Shown piece after piece: positions 43,677-53,211 of a DNA stretch of 64,000 nt (position 1 is the first letter of the stretch; the number at the start of each line of letters is the position of its first letter). Under the pieces are notes generated by a model. That model did not search any database, was not told where the DNA came from, and saw only the letters and a list, made by a program, of their open reading frames with translations. Source of the DNA: an uncultured Bryobacterales bacterium (lineage in GTDB: Bacteria; Acidobacteriota; Terriglobia; Bryobacterales; UBA6623); assembly GCA_958295955.1 (NCBI GenBank), contig OY282420.1, positions 2,990,435 through 3,054,434 of the forward strand, read 5' to 3'. The translations under genes and the position numbers were made by a program.

Positions 43677-44621
43677 TCATTCCTTTCCCTGCCTTGAGAC
43701 GTCGGTGACGACGGCGGGCGTTCCGCCGACCGCGACCCGTGTTCCGGGAACGGCCGCCGTGCGCCGTAAGATAGCAAATCCCATGACCTTGTCGAACCGA
43801 GGCGAAAAAACCGCCGAGGTCATTTTCCCCGCTACGCGGCCCTCGTATTGCACCTCAAGACTTGCCGGCTGTTCCGCCGCGTTCAGTTGCAGCCCGACCA
43901 ACAGGCGGTTGACGCGGCCCCGCGAGCGCACCCGCTCGACAATTTCCTGCCCCGTATAGCAGCCTTTGGTGAACGAGACGGCGTTGAACTGCTGAGTTTC
44001 ATGGGGGATGTTTTCGCGGCCGTAGTCGATGCCGTAGCGCGGGACGCCGTTCTCGACGCGGACGATCTCGAAGTCTTCCGCCGAGGCGGCGGCTACCCCG
44101 CTGCGTTCGAGCCGATTCAAAATGGCGCCGCGCTTCTCTTTGCCGCCACTGATCTGGAAGCCCTCGTTGCCGGCCAGGGAAACGCGCGTGACCCGCACGC
44201 CGTTCGACTCGACGAAGCCGAGCTCGCCGGTCGGCGCCGCGCTGCAGAAAGCCCCTGCCGCCGCGGCCGAGCGCGGCCCGGCAACGGCGAACGCGCAGGT
44301 CTCTTCCGTAACGTCTTTCAAGGTGACGTCATCCATGATGATGCAGCTTTCCAGGTGCTCCCGCAGCCGCTCGCGGCATGCGGGTTCGCAGTCGAGCAGG
44401 ACGTGATCCCCGGCAACGAAGACCCGGCTGTCGGATTGAATGCGGCCTTGCGAATCCAGAAAAAACGTGTACGCGCCTTGCCCCGGAGAGAGTTGATCGA
44501 GCGCGTTGCTGGCGATCGCGTGCAGCAGCCGGACGCGGTCCGCGCCCGTTGCCCGTATCCGGCCGCGCGAGGAAATATCCAGCCGCGCGGCGCCTTCGTG
44601 AAGCGCCCGGTAACCCTGCAC
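43677..44621 (-). CDS. ygfZ: Folate-binding protein YgfZ/GcvT-like
   Basis: 314 residues. The family mark KGCYTGQEIVERVRSRG is present, with the cysteine and folate-binding residues, and the N-terminal LDISSRGRIRATGADRVRLL also fits. YgfZ proteins help maintain iron-sulfur enzymes such as MiaB with tetrahydrofolate. The start is a GTG at 44621; there is no ATG in frame before the conserved part. It is divergent from the metallo-hydrolase (24-base gap), so their promoters must be short or shared. Confidence 0.88.
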   Translation of the reverse strand: MQGYRALHEGAARLDISSRGRIRATGADRVRLLHAIASNALDQLSPGQGAYTFFLDSQGRIQSDSRVFVAGDHVLLDCEPACRERLREHLESCIIMDDVTLKDVTEETCAFAVAGPRSAAAAGAFCSAAPTGELGFVESNGVRVTRVSLAGNEGFQISGGKEKRGAILNRLERSGVAAASAEDFEIVRVENGVPRYGIDYGRENIPHETQQFNAVSFTKGCYTGQEIVERVRSRGRVNRLLVGLQLNAAEQPASLEVQYEGRVAGKMTSAVFSPRFDKVMGFAILRRTAAVPGTRVAVGGTPAVVTDVSRQGKE

Positions 44622-44645
44622 AGCAAAGCTGCTAGCATACCAGCG

Positions 44646-45278
44646 ATGATTCACGAAGTTCTGCCCGTCGGAGCTTTGCAGTGCAATTGCTCGATCTTCG
44701 GCGATGAATCCACCGGCAGCGCCATCGTGGTCGACCCCGGCGACGAGCTCGACCGGATCGAAGCCGTCCTGGAGCGGAACGGCCTGCGCGTCACGGGGAT
44801 TGTCATCACGCACGCCCATATCGACCACATCGGGGGCGCGGCCAAGTTGCGAGCCAAAACGGGAGCCCCCGTCTATATGAACGAAAACGATATCGCTCTG
44901 CGCGACATGCTGGACACGCAAGCCTCGTGGGTCAATTGCCCCGACCCCGAGAAGACAGAGATCGATGTCACGGTCAAAGACGGCGACGCCATCAAGCTCG
45001 CCGATACCGATTTTCAGGTCCTGCACACTCCCGGACACACTCAGGGCAGCATCTGCCTGCTCATCGAGTCCGAAAACAAGCTGATCGCGGGGGATACGCT
45101 GTTTTACGGCTCCATCGGGCGCACCGATCTGCCCGGCGGAAACCAGCGGCGGATATTCGCGTCGATCGCAGACAAGCTGCTCACGCTCGATGACTCAGTG
45201 AAAGTGACCTGCGGCCACGGTCCGGGTACGACCATCGGCCGGGAACGCAGGTGGAACCCGTTTCTGCGCGGGCTGTAG
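44646..45278 (+). CDS. Metallo-beta-lactamase-fold hydrolase (glyoxalase II-like)
   Basis: 210 residues. The metal-binding motif HAHIDHIGG is at about 58, with GHTQGSI and AGDTLFYGSIGRTDLPGG following, and GHGPGTTIGRE near the end. This matches the small glyoxalase II-like group that hydrolyses thioesters such as S-lactoylglutathione or related. The true substrate is unknown. It is a short form of about 210 residues. Confidence 0.87.
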   Translation: MIHEVLPVGALQCNCSIFGDESTGSAIVVDPGDELDRIEAVLERNGLRVTGIVITHAHIDHIGGAAKLRAKTGAPVYMNENDIALRDMLDTQASWVNCPDPEKTEIDVTVKDGDAIKLADTDFQVLHTPGHTQGSICLLIESENKLIAGDTLFYGSIGRTDLPGGNQRRIFASIADKLLTLDDSVKVTCGHGPGTTIGRERRWNPFLRGL

Positions 45279-45324
45279 GCGGCGCTCCCGCGGCCGCCGC
45301 GGGGAACTCGTTTACAATCGGCCC

Positions 45325-45882
45325 ATGAGCGACAAGATTCTGATCGTCACGGGCGACGCCGGCGAAAGCTACGAGGCGCTCTACGCCTACCACCGCTTTT
45401 TGGAGGCCGAGTGCGAGGCCGTGGTCGCCGCGCCGTCGGCCCGCCGGCTGCACTTGGTGATGCACGACTTCGAGCCGGGATGGGATACCTACATCGAGCG
45501 CCAAGGCTACGGACTGGAGGCGCACGTCGGCTTCGACGACGTGAACGTCGACGAGTTCGATGCCGTGCTGCTGCTGGGGGGACGGGCGCCCGAGTTCCTA
45601 CGCCACATTCCGCGCGTGACGGAGATCGTCCGGGAATTCGACCGGCAAGGGAAATGGATCTTTTCGATTTGCCACGGCATTCAGATACTTGTGGCGGCGG
45701 ATCTGATCGCCGGCTGCACGGTGACCTGCTACGAACACGTGCGCTCGGAAGCCGAGCGGGCGGGCGCGGCGTACTCTACGAGCGAAGCGGTGCGGGACGG
45801 CAGGATCGTGAGCGCCCAAACCTGGCAGTCGCACCCCGAGTTCTATCGCGAAGTGTTCCGCTGCCTTGCCGAAGGCCGTTGA
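45325..45882 (+). CDS. DJ-1/PfpI family protein
   Basis: 185 residues. The nucleophile elbow is FSICHGIQILVAADLIAG with the conserved cysteine, and AVLLLGGRAPEFLR is the preceding strand. The family includes glyoxalase-III/deglycase-like enzymes and proteases; which activity this has is not known. ATG is at 45325. The gap of 46 bases from the upstream gene holds a GC-rich dyad (CCCGCGG and CCGCGGG). Confidence 0.86.
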   Translation: MSDKILIVTGDAGESYEALYAYHRFLEAECEAVVAAPSARRLHLVMHDFEPGWDTYIERQGYGLEAHVGFDDVNVDEFDAVLLLGGRAPEFLRHIPRVTEIVREFDRQGKWIFSICHGIQILVAADLIAGCTVTCYEHVRSEAERAGAAYSTSEAVRDGRIVSAQTWQSHPEFYREVFRCLAEGR

Positions 45883-45937
45883 TCGGCGGGCAACCGCCGC
45901 GCATTCCTTCATGCCCGCGATATCTTTTCCGAAAAAC

Positions 45938-46031
<94 letters not shown>

Positions 46032-46196
46032 ATATGCGGGCGGTCCCCGGCGAACCGCTTTTACTCTAACACAGCCGGCGCCCGGGCAAGGAGCGCAAGG
46101 CGAATGCGCGCGCCCGAATTGAAGCCGGGTGACTTTCAACCTCGGCGTCGGACAGAATCAAGAGAGGGCCGGCGCTCCGGCCGCTTTCCAAACGCC

Positions 46197-47567
46197 ATGA
46201 TCGTGATGAAATTCGGCGGGAGCTCGCTCGCCGGCCCCCAAGCCGTGAACCGCGCCGCCGAAACTATCGGCGGGCGGGCTGCGCAGCAACCCGTAGTCCT
46301 GGTTTCCGCGCTTGGCAAGACCACCGACCGGTTGCTGGCGATCGCTCGGGCGGCCGCCGCCGGCGACGCAGGCAGGACGCAGCGGCTGTTCGACGCATGG
46401 CGCCGGCGCACCGCGCGCGTGGCGGAGGCAACGTGTCCTCAGCGCCGCCGGAGCGCGGTCCGGGACATGCTCGACGCGCACTGCGCAGAGTTGTCGGACG
46501 CGCTTGCGCAAATCGCCGCCGCCGGCGCGCTCGACGGCAAGGCGACCGACCGCGCAGCGGCCTTCGGCGAACGCCTCTCGAGCCTGATCGTCACCGAGGC
46601 CCTGGCCAACCACGGGCTCGCGGGCGTACACGTCGATGCCCGCAGCGTCGTTGTCACCGACGAACGGCAAGGGGAAGTCCTGCCGCTCTTCGACGAGACC
46701 CGCGCCCGCTTGACGAACCGGGTTCGGCCTCTCGTTGCACAGGGCAAAATTCCCGTGCTCGGCGGTTTTATCGCCGCGAACCGCGCGGGCGAGACGACCA
46801 CGCTCGGGCGCGGCGGCTCCGATTATTCGGCCGCCCTGGTCGGCGCCGGACTCGACGCCCAAGAAATCCAGATTTGGACCGACGTCGACGGCGTGATGAC
46901 CGCCGATCCCTCGCTCATACCCGCGGCCCGCAGCTTGAAGGTCATGTCTTTCGGCGAAGCCTCGGAACTCGCCTATTTCGGCGGCCGCGTGCTGCACCCC
47001 GCGACCATGCTGCCGGCAATGGAGCACGACATTCCCATCCGCGTACTCAATTCCCGGCGCCCGCAGGCGGAGGGCACGCTGATCGTCAAGCAGGCCGAGG
47101 CCGCGGCGACCGTCGTCAAGTCCATCGCCTACAAGGAAAACATCACGCTGATCGATATTCGTTCGACGCGGATGTTGATGGCGCACGGGTTTCTCGCCGA
47201 GATTTTCAGCGTGTTCGAGAAATACGGCATGGCCGTGGATATGGTCTCGACCTCAGAGGTGAGCGTGTCGCTTACCGTGGACAAGGCCCGCCGCTTGCCG
47301 CAAATTCTGCGCGAGCTCGGGCGCTTTGCGCACGTGGAGGCAAGTGGCGGCCAAGCAATCGTGTGCGTTGTCGGCGAAGGCATCCGCTATACTCCCGGCA
47401 TCGCCGCCAAGGTGTTTGCCGCGCTCGAGGGCATCCGCATCCGCATGATTTCGCTCGGGGCCTCGCGCCTGAACATAGGATTCGTGATCGGCGAAGGCGA
47501 CATCGAAGCGGCGGTGCAGAAGCTGCATGCGACATTTTTCGACGGCGGAGGGCCGGACACGGAATGA
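46197..47567 (+). CDS. lysC: Aspartate kinase
   Basis: 456 residues from an ATG at 46197. VMKFGGSSLAGPQAVNRAAE is the N-terminal nucleotide-binding segment, TTLGRGGSDYSAALVGAGLD is the conserved catalytic loop, and VLHPATMLPAMEHDIPIRV follows. The C-terminal half carries two ACT-like regulatory domains (for example IRSTRMLMAHGFLAEIFSVF and VSLGASRLNIGFVIGE-like). It makes aspartyl phosphate, the first step to lysine, methionine and threonine. It overlaps dapB by four bases. Confidence 0.95.
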   Translation: MIVMKFGGSSLAGPQAVNRAAETIGGRAAQQPVVLVSALGKTTDRLLAIARAAAAGDAGRTQRLFDAWRRRTARVAEATCPQRRRSAVRDMLDAHCAELSDALAQIAAAGALDGKATDRAAAFGERLSSLIVTEALANHGLAGVHVDARSVVVTDERQGEVLPLFDETRARLTNRVRPLVAQGKIPVLGGFIAANRAGETTTLGRGGSDYSAALVGAGLDAQEIQIWTDVDGVMTADPSLIPAARSLKVMSFGEASELAYFGGRVLHPATMLPAMEHDIPIRVLNSRRPQAEGTLIVKQAEAAATVVKSIAYKENITLIDIRSTRMLMAHGFLAEIFSVFEKYGMAVDMVSTSEVSVSLTVDKARRLPQILRELGRFAHVEASGGQAIVCVVGEGIRYTPGIAAKVFAALEGIRIRMISLGASRLNIGFVIGEGDIEAAVQKLHATFFDGGGPDTE

Positions 47568-48271
47568 ATGAACCCAAGAAGAAGCTGGCGCTGATCGGTT
47601 ACGGCCGCATGGGGCGGCTGGTCGGAGAGCTTGCGCCGGAGCACGGCTTCGCCGTTGTCCTCAAGCTCGATGAGTTCAACAACGAAAACGGCGCCGGGAT
47701 GACGGCGGAAAATTTTGCCGGCGTGGACGTTGCCGTCGATTTCTCGATTCCCTCGGTCGTCGCCGATAACGCGGTGCGGCTGGCGGAAATGCAGACGCCC
47801 GTCGCCATCGGCGCTACCGGCTGGCTGGACGAGTTGGACCGCGTCCGCGCCGCCGTCGAGCGGCACGACGCGGCCCTGGTTTACGGCGCTAATTTTTCAG
47901 TCGGCGTGAATGCGTTTTACCGCATCGTCGAGGCCGCGGCGAAAGCGCTCGCCGGGCAAGAGGAATACGATGCGTTCCTCTACGAAGCGCACCACAAGTT
48001 CAAGGTGGATGCGCCGTCGGGCACGGCGCTCCGCCTGCTCGACGCGATGCGCGAGGCCGGTTACGCCAGGGCCGTGGATGTCGCTTCCAACCGCGTGGGC
48101 CACGTGCCGGGAACCCATGAAATCGGGTTCGACTCGGCAGCCGATACGATTCGCGTGACGCATGCGGCGCGGAGCCGCGTCGGCTTTGCTCGCGGAGCGT
48201 TGAAAGCCGCGCGCTGGATCATGGGCCGCAAGGGACTGTACGAGTTCTCGAAGATTTGGGACCGGCTTTAG
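47564..48271 (+). CDS. dapB: 4-hydroxy-tetrahydrodipicolinate reductase
   Basis: 235 residues. The NAD(P)-binding GYGRMGRLVGELAPEHG, the catalytic EAHHKFKVDAPSGTALRLLD and the C-terminal IRVTHAARSRVGFARGALKA are typical of DapB, although the first glycine-rich loop is GYGRMG rather than the common GASGRMG. It acts after DapA in lysine and diaminopimelate synthesis. ATGA overlap joins it to lysC. Confidence 0.93.
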   Translation: MNEPKKKLALIGYGRMGRLVGELAPEHGFAVVLKLDEFNNENGAGMTAENFAGVDVAVDFSIPSVVADNAVRLAEMQTPVAIGATGWLDELDRVRAAVERHDAALVYGANFSVGVNAFYRIVEAAAKALAGQEEYDAFLYEAHHKFKVDAPSGTALRLLDAMREAGYARAVDVASNRVGHVPGTHEIGFDSAADTIRVTHAARSRVGFARGALKAARWIMGRKGLYEFSKIWDRL

Positions 48272-48873
48272 TCGTTGCCCGCCTCGATGCTCTTGACGAT
48301 ATCGAGGTAGTGGTTCACGACTCGGTACACCCGGAAGCCCGCCGCCCGGACGTTCTCGACCGTCGGCCGGTTAACTTCCGGACCGAGCCGCCGCGTAATC
48401 GGGTTCATGGCGTGCAGCATCGGGTTGAACGGAAACCAGCGGCTGCCGGTGTGCTCGAACATGCGCAACTCTCCGCCCGGCCGCAGCGCCCGCCGGAGCC
48501 GCTTGAGGGCCTCGACCGGGCGCGATACGGAGCAAAACGTGCAGGACGTATAGATTTGATCGAAGCGCGCCGCCGGAAAATCCAATTCGTGAACGTCCAT
48601 CTGCCGCAATTCGAGCGCGCCGTCGTAGGCGGCGGCCCGGGGCTTTGCCCGCTCGAGCATTTTTTCGCTGATGTCGATGCCGACGATCTGTTGTCCCGGC
48701 GGGAAAAATGCAATATCGATCCCCGTCCCGACCGCCAGAAAGAGGATTCTGCCGGACATATTCCCGAACAGGGCCCGCTTGTAATCGGCCCAACGGCGCT
48801 CGGCCGCCCGTGTGGCGAAGCGGTCGTAAGCCGCGGCCGCACGGTTCCATTTATGGCGCGCGGCTTCGTCCAT
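48268..48873 (-). CDS. SAM-dependent methyltransferase (METTL7/UbiE-like)
   Basis: 201 residues. Motif I is ILFLAVGTGIDIAFFPPG, next to IVGIDISEKMLERAK; motif IV is IYTSCTFCSVSRPVEALKRL and LRPGGELRMFEHTGS. The group includes phospholipid and small-molecule methyltransferases. The substrate is unknown. It overlaps the dapB stop by four bases, tail to tail, and its ATG overlaps the next gene's stop (TGATG). Confidence 0.82.
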   Translation of the reverse strand: MDEAARHKWNRAAAAYDRFATRAAERRWADYKRALFGNMSGRILFLAVGTGIDIAFFPPGQQIVGIDISEKMLERAKPRAAAYDGALELRQMDVHELDFPAARFDQIYTSCTFCSVSRPVEALKRLRRALRPGGELRMFEHTGSRWFPFNPMLHAMNPITRRLGPEVNRPTVENVRAAGFRVYRVVNHYLDIVKSIEAGND

Positions 48874-49238
48874 CAGGAAGCCTCTCCCCGCAGCAAGGCG
48901 TTCATCAGGCAGGTGAACAGAAACGCCGCCGCGCCGGCGGCCGCTCCCAACGCGGCGGCATGACCTGCGCTCCCGGCGGTCATCGCGCCGGTCATGCCGG
49001 CCGCCATGCCGGCGAGCATCGAGGGCATCATCACCTCGAAGCAGCCGAATACCGCTTGAAACGGCGTCGAGACCGCGAACGCCGCCGCCATGCCGAGGAT
49101 CATGCCGAGCGGCATCGCGATTGCCGGCGGCCAGGATTCGGGTAAAACAACGCCCGCGGCGAACGCCGCCGCAGCGCCCGAGGCAACGGCGGAAAGAAAA
49201 TCCCCGGCGAGGAAGAAAAAGCGGCGCGCGACGGTCAC
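48873..49238 (-). CDS. Small multi-pass membrane protein of unknown function
   Basis: 121 residues, mostly hydrophobic, from a GTG at 49238. Segments include FLSAVASGAAAAFAAGVVLP, AIAMPLGMILGMAAAFAVST, PSMLAGMAAGMTGAMTAGSA and AAGAAAFLFTCLMNALL, so four membrane passes are possible. It is glycine/alanine/methionine-rich, with GxxxG-like packing. I recognise no family. It lies between trpF and the methyltransferase, coupled to the latter. Confidence 0.65.
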   Translation of the reverse strand: MTVARRFFFLAGDFLSAVASGAAAAFAAGVVLPESWPPAIAMPLGMILGMAAAFAVSTPFQAVFGCFEVMMPSMLAGMAAGMTGAMTAGSAGHAAALGAAAGAAAFLFTCLMNALLRGEAS

Positions 49239-49247
49239 GGCGTTTCC

Positions 49248-49892
49248 CTACGCGGCGGCCGCAGCCAGAAAGGTGCGGACCTTCTCTGCATCCTTGACGC
49301 CGGGTTCGCTTTCCAGGCGGGAGCTTGCGTCCACGCCCCAAGGCGCGGTCTTGCGCACCGCCTCGGCGACGTTCGCGCCGTCGAGTCCGCCGGAAACGAC
49401 AATCTTGCCGTAGCGCTTGGCCTCGAGCGCCAGCGGCCAAGGGAAGGTTTCGCCGGTCCCCCCGAACGATCCGTCTTTCGCGGTGTCCAGCAGGAACGCA
49501 TCGACGTGGAAATCCGCCAGAACGGACGCGCGGAACCCTGCGCCCACGCGAACCGCCTTCCAGACAGCGACGCCCGGCGGCAGCTTTTCGCGAACCCGCT
49601 TGCAGCGCTGCGGCGTCTCGGTTCCGTGCAACTGGACTACGTTCAGCCGCGCCGCGCGGACCGTATCCGCGATGGTTTCGGGGTCTTCGTCGACGAACAC
49701 GCCGGCGCGCCACACTGCGCTGGCAACGCCGCCGGCAATCGCCGCCGCCCGCAGCGCGCTTACCGCCCGCGGACTGCCGGGGTAGAAGATCATGCCGAGC
49801 GCATTGGCGCCGCAGGCGACGGCATGCAGAGCATCCGCCGGCCGCGTAATGCCGCAGACCTTGCGAACTACGGGCTGCGCCGAATCCGTCAT
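49248..49892 (-). CDS. trpF: Phosphoribosylanthranilate isomerase
   Basis: 214 residues from an ATG at 49892. VRKVCGITRPADALHAVACG at the N-terminus holds the catalytic cysteine of the (beta/alpha)8 barrel; ALGMIFYPGSPRAVS, VQLHGTETP, FLLDTAKDGSFGGTGETF (catalytic aspartate) and VVSGGLDGANVAEAVR are conserved. It converts phosphoribosylanthranilate to CdRP in tryptophan synthesis. It is the only trp gene here besides trpB at 14117, 34 kb away. Confidence 0.94.
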   Translation of the reverse strand: MTDSAQPVVRKVCGITRPADALHAVACGANALGMIFYPGSPRAVSALRAAAIAGGVASAVWRAGVFVDEDPETIADTVRAARLNVVQLHGTETPQRCKRVREKLPPGVAVWKAVRVGAGFRASVLADFHVDAFLLDTAKDGSFGGTGETFPWPLALEAKRYGKIVVSGGLDGANVAEAVRKTAPWGVDASSRLESEPGVKDAEKVRTFLAAAAA

Positions 49893-49941
49893 GAATTGAA
49901 TTTCGCCGGTCGCCCCCGGGGGCGCCGGTCCGTTGCTCGCG

Positions 49942-50760
49942 TTATTCCGAAGCCTGCGCAATCGAGGCCGTTTCGCCGTCGGTAATGCCGAATGCCCAAC
50001 GGATGCCCTCAAGCCACATCTGCTGCATGGCGGCGCGGTCCCAGACCGATTCGCGATGGCCCAGCACGCAACTGAACACGCGGCCTTTGCCGAACTCGCG
50101 CACCCAAGCCAGCGCGTAGTCGCCGTCCGTCCGCTCCACGTTTTTTTTCGTCATGTCCACGCTGGAAGTGTCGAGGCTCATCAGCACGCGGAGCTTGTCG
50201 CGCGAATAACGGTTGAGTTGATAGATTTCGTCCGTAATTTTGAATTTTTTGGGAAAATGCCGCGTGATCGGATGCGTGCGGTCGTCCACCCGCACGGTCA
50301 CTTCCTGATGCCAGGGATGTTTGTTGAACGCGCCGCCGACCATGTCGATGTATTCGGGCCAGCTTGCGCGGAAAGAGTCGGTGCCGCTGTGGCCGACCAG
50401 GATGCCTTTGCCGTCCTCCTTGACGAAGCTCATCAGGTCGGCTTTCTGGTCGTCTGTCAACGGCAGGTCGCCCTGCGTGTAGAAGAATACCGCGTCGAAA
50501 TAATCGAGGTTCTTGCGGTTGCCCTTCAATTTCTTCTTTGTCAGCAGCGTCGTATCGGTGTGGAAGCGCACATCGAAAAGACCGGTGCGCTCGCCGATCT
50601 TCGCCAAGGTGAACATCGCGTGCGAGACAGAATCGTGGGCGAAGCTCTCGGACCCGCCCAGCGCGAGGATGTGCCTTTTCCCGTCTTGAGCCGGCAGGAG
50701 GCCGGCAAAAGCGAGAACGAGGGCGGCGAGAGCGGCGGCGGGCGGGAAATTTCGTTTCAT
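49942..50760 (-). CDS. Exported ThuA-domain protein
   Basis: 272 residues with a signal peptide (AAALAALVLAFAGLLPA). The ThuA fold shows HILALGGSESFAHDSVSHAM, then LDYFDAVFFYTQGDLPLTDD, VKEDGKGILVGHSGTDSF and WVREFGKGRVFSCVLGHRES. Such proteins are class-I glutamine-amidotransferase-like folds common in Planctomycetes and Acidobacteria sugar utilisation loci. The substrate is unknown. Confidence 0.85.
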   Translation of the reverse strand: MKRNFPPAAALAALVLAFAGLLPAQDGKRHILALGGSESFAHDSVSHAMFTLAKIGERTGLFDVRFHTDTTLLTKKKLKGNRKNLDYFDAVFFYTQGDLPLTDDQKADLMSFVKEDGKGILVGHSGTDSFRASWPEYIDMVGGAFNKHPWHQEVTVRVDDRTHPITRHFPKKFKITDEIYQLNRYSRDKLRVLMSLDTSSVDMTKKNVERTDGDYALAWVREFGKGRVFSCVLGHRESVWDRAAMQQMWLEGIRWAFGITDGETASIAQASE

Positions 50761-50790
50761 GGTCCTGTCAGTTTCGCATACCGCGCCCGG

Positions 50791-51537
50791 CTAAATGCGG
50801 TTGATCAGAGTGGATACGTAGGCGGCGCCGAAGCCGTTGTCGATATTCACGACCGACACGTTGCTTGCGCAGGAGTTCAACATGCCGAGCAGCGCCGACA
50901 ATCCGTTGAAGCCGGCGCCGTAGCCGACGCTCGTCGGAACGGCGATCACCGGAACCGACACCAGCCCGCCGACGGCGCTGGGCAGCGCCCCTTCCATCCC
51001 GGCGCAGCAGATCACGACCCGCGACCCGTTCAAGCGCTCCATGTTCGACAGCAGCCGATGGATGCCCGCGACGCCGACATCGTAAAGCGTGTCCACTTCA
51101 TTGCCCATCACCTCGGCGGTAACCTGTGCTTCCTCGGCGACCGGAATGTCGCTGGTGCCCGCGCACACGACCGCAATCTTCGCCTTGCCGCGAATCCGCC
51201 GATCCCCCCAAACCCGAATCACCGACGACCGCGGAAAAAACTCAGCCTTGCCGTCGAGGCCGCGCACCGCGTCGAACATCGCCTCGCCCGCGCGGGTCAC
51301 CAGCAGATTCGGCGAGCGCTCCAGCAGTTTTTCCGCGATCGAGCGGACCTCGTCGACCGTCTTGCCCAGCCCCAGGATCACCTCCGGCATACCGTGCCGC
51401 AGCGCGCGGTGATGATCGACCTTGGCAAACCCCAGGTCTTCGAACGGCAGGCGGCGTAACTCGCCGACCGCGGCATCGACGCCGCGCGAGCCGTCGCGGA
51501 CTTCCTCCAAAAGGTTTCTGATTTGTTCTTCGTTCAT
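50791..51537 (-). CDS. larB: Nickel-pincer cofactor synthesis protein LarB
   Basis: 248 residues from an ATG at 51537. Family features include [20 protein letters not shown] at the N-terminus, [40 protein letters not shown] and [19 protein letters not shown]. LarB carboxylates the pyridinium ring of nicotinate adenine dinucleotide for the lactate-racemase cofactor. larC and larE are not in this window, so either they lie elsewhere or the protein serves another role. Confidence 0.9.
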   Translation of the reverse strand: MNEEQIRNLLEEVRDGSRGVDAAVGELRRLPFEDLGFAKVDHHRALRHGMPEVILGLGKTVDEVRSIAEKLLERSPNLLVTRAGEAMFDAVRGLDGKAEFFPRSSVIRVWGDRRIRGKAKIAVVCAGTSDIPVAEEAQVTAEVMGNEVDTLYDVGVAGIHRLLSNMERLNGSRVVICCAGMEGALPSAVGGLVSVPVIAVPTSVGYGAGFNGLSALLGMLNSCASNVSVVNIDNGFGAAYVSTLINRI

Positions 51538-51539
51538 TC

Positions 51540-52544
51540 TTATCGGCCGTTGGGAGGCATGTATTGTCCGATTTCCATAACGGGATCCGGCCCGGCGCCC
51601 TTGGGCGTATCTATGACCTGCACTACCGTGCGCCGAGGGACGGAGACGATCCAGATCTGATCGCTGTCTTGCACGCCGGCGAAGGCGTGCTTGCCGTCGC
51701 GCGAGAGAGAGATCGAAAGCGGCGCCCCGCCGAGCGCGATCTCGGCGATCTGCTTGCCCGCCGCGGCGTCGGCGATGCCGACGGATTCGCCCTGCTGAAG
51801 CGAATATACCAGCAAGCGCTCGTCCGGCGTCGCCGCGACGCGGTTGACGCCCTCGCCCGTAGCGATGGAGCCGACCACTTTCTTCGCGTCCGTGTCCACG
51901 ATGTCGATCCGGTTGTCGTCGCGGCAGGTCACCCAGAGCTTCGAGCCGTCGCGCGAGAGCAGGCTCCCCTGCGGTCCCTTGCCCACCGGGATCGTCCGAA
52001 GCTCGCCTGTAACCGCATGCACGGCGCCTACGGTTCCCGAAGCCGTATTCGACACGTAGCCCCATTCGCCGCGGCTGTCGAACGTGACCATGTGCGGGTC
52101 TGCGCCGCCGTTGTCGAAATCGCGGATCACCGCCAGAGCGTCGAGGTCCGCCAGGACGAGGCGGTCCGGGTTTTCCGAGGTTATGAACGCCCGGCTTGAA
52201 GTCGGGTCGAGACCGATCCCATGAGGGCGGTGGAATTTGCCCAGCGGCAGGATGCCGATGCGTTTGCGGGCTGCGATGTCGATCACCGAGACCGTATTGC
52301 CGCCCGGCCCTTCGTAATCCATCCAGAGCACGCCGTTGTCGGAGACGTAAGCATACCTGCCGTCGGCGGACAGCGCCATTTCATGAGGCGTTTCGCCGAC
52401 CGCAACGCCCGCGGCGCGCTCGCCGGCCGAGGTGTAGAAACCGACCTGGTTGGCCTTCTTCTCGACCACCATCAGCGTCGCCCCGTCCGCAGCCGCCGCG
52501 GCGGTAGAGCTTGCCAACAAAATTGCGGCAATCCGGGGCAGCAT
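51540..52544 (-). CDS. Exported YncE-like seven-bladed beta-propeller protein
   Basis: 334 residues from an ATG at 52544 (signal [18 protein letters not shown]). Repeats such as [60 protein letters not shown] and [20 protein letters not shown] are the blade pattern of the YncE/YVTN family. The role is unknown. It lies two bases upstream of larB in the same direction, so it may share a transcript. Confidence 0.83.
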   Translation of the reverse strand: MLPRIAAILLASSTAAAAADGATLMVVEKKANQVGFYTSAGERAAGVAVGETPHEMALSADGRYAYVSDNGVLWMDYEGPGGNTVSVIDIAARKRIGILPLGKFHRPHGIGLDPTSSRAFITSENPDRLVLADLDALAVIRDFDNGGADPHMVTFDSRGEWGYVSNTASGTVGAVHAVTGELRTIPVGKGPQGSLLSRDGSKLWVTCRDDNRIDIVDTDAKKVVGSIATGEGVNRVAATPDERLLVYSLQQGESVGIADAAAGKQIAEIALGGAPLSISLSRDGKHAFAGVQDSDQIWIVSVPRRTVVQVIDTPKGAGPDPVMEIGQYMPPNGR

Positions 52545-52602
52545 GAAGAAACGTATTTCAGGCACTTGATTTCGAGGGGCGATTGATTGTATTGTGACGC
52601 CT

Positions 52603-53064
52603 ATGGCGCGCGGTCTCAACAAAGTCATGTTAATCGGAAATCTCGGCAAGGACGCCGAGACGCGCTATACCCCGAACGGCGCGGCCGTCACCAATTTCAG
52701 CTTGGCCACCGCCCGCAGCTTGAAAGACCCCCAGACCGGCGAGTGGAAGGATGCCACCGACTGGCACGACGTCGTCGTCTGGCGCGCCGAAAAAATTGCC
52801 GACTATCTGACCAAGGGCCGCCAGGTTTATGTCGAGGGCCGGCTGCAGACGCGCAGTTGGGAAGACCAGAACGGCCAGAAGCGCTACCGCACCGAGGTTG
52901 TCGCCGACAGTTTCGGCCTGATGCTGCTCGGCGGCCGCGAGGGCGGCGGCGGGGACTTCTCGCGCGGCGGGGGCGCTTCCGCGGGTTCGTCCGCGGCCGC
53001 TTCCTCCAAGGGCGGCGACGATTTCGGCGGCCAAGGCGTCAGCGACGACGACGTTCCGTTTTAG
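52603..53064 (+). CDS. ssb: Single-stranded DNA-binding protein
   Basis: 153 residues. The OB-fold is MARGLNKVMLIGNLGKDAET, WHDVVVWRAEKIADYLTKGR and VYVEGRLQTRSWEDQNGQKR. A glycine/serine-rich linker leads to the acidic end DDDVPF that binds partner proteins. The ATG at 52603 is chosen over a GTG at 52594 because MARGLNKV is the normal start. Confidence 0.95.
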   Translation: MARGLNKVMLIGNLGKDAETRYTPNGAAVTNFSLATARSLKDPQTGEWKDATDWHDVVVWRAEKIADYLTKGRQVYVEGRLQTRSWEDQNGQKRYRTEVVADSFGLMLLGGREGGGGDFSRGGGASAGSSAAASSKGGDDFGGQGVSDDDVPF

Positions 53065-53211
53065 CGGCCGTCGGCGCGGCCGGCGGATAGCAAGACTGCT
53101 GCGCTTGCGTCCACTACCGAATCAATGATGTTGCGGGAAGGGGCGCAGGCAACGCGGCCGGTCATTGCCGCTTCGCGATTTGACATCCCGAGCCCGAGAG
53201 TACGATGCTGA

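Noticed and set aside
45280..45310. GC-rich dyad after the metallo-hydrolase gene as a terminator
   Set aside because: The stem is strong but no T-run follows; it may be only composition-driven.
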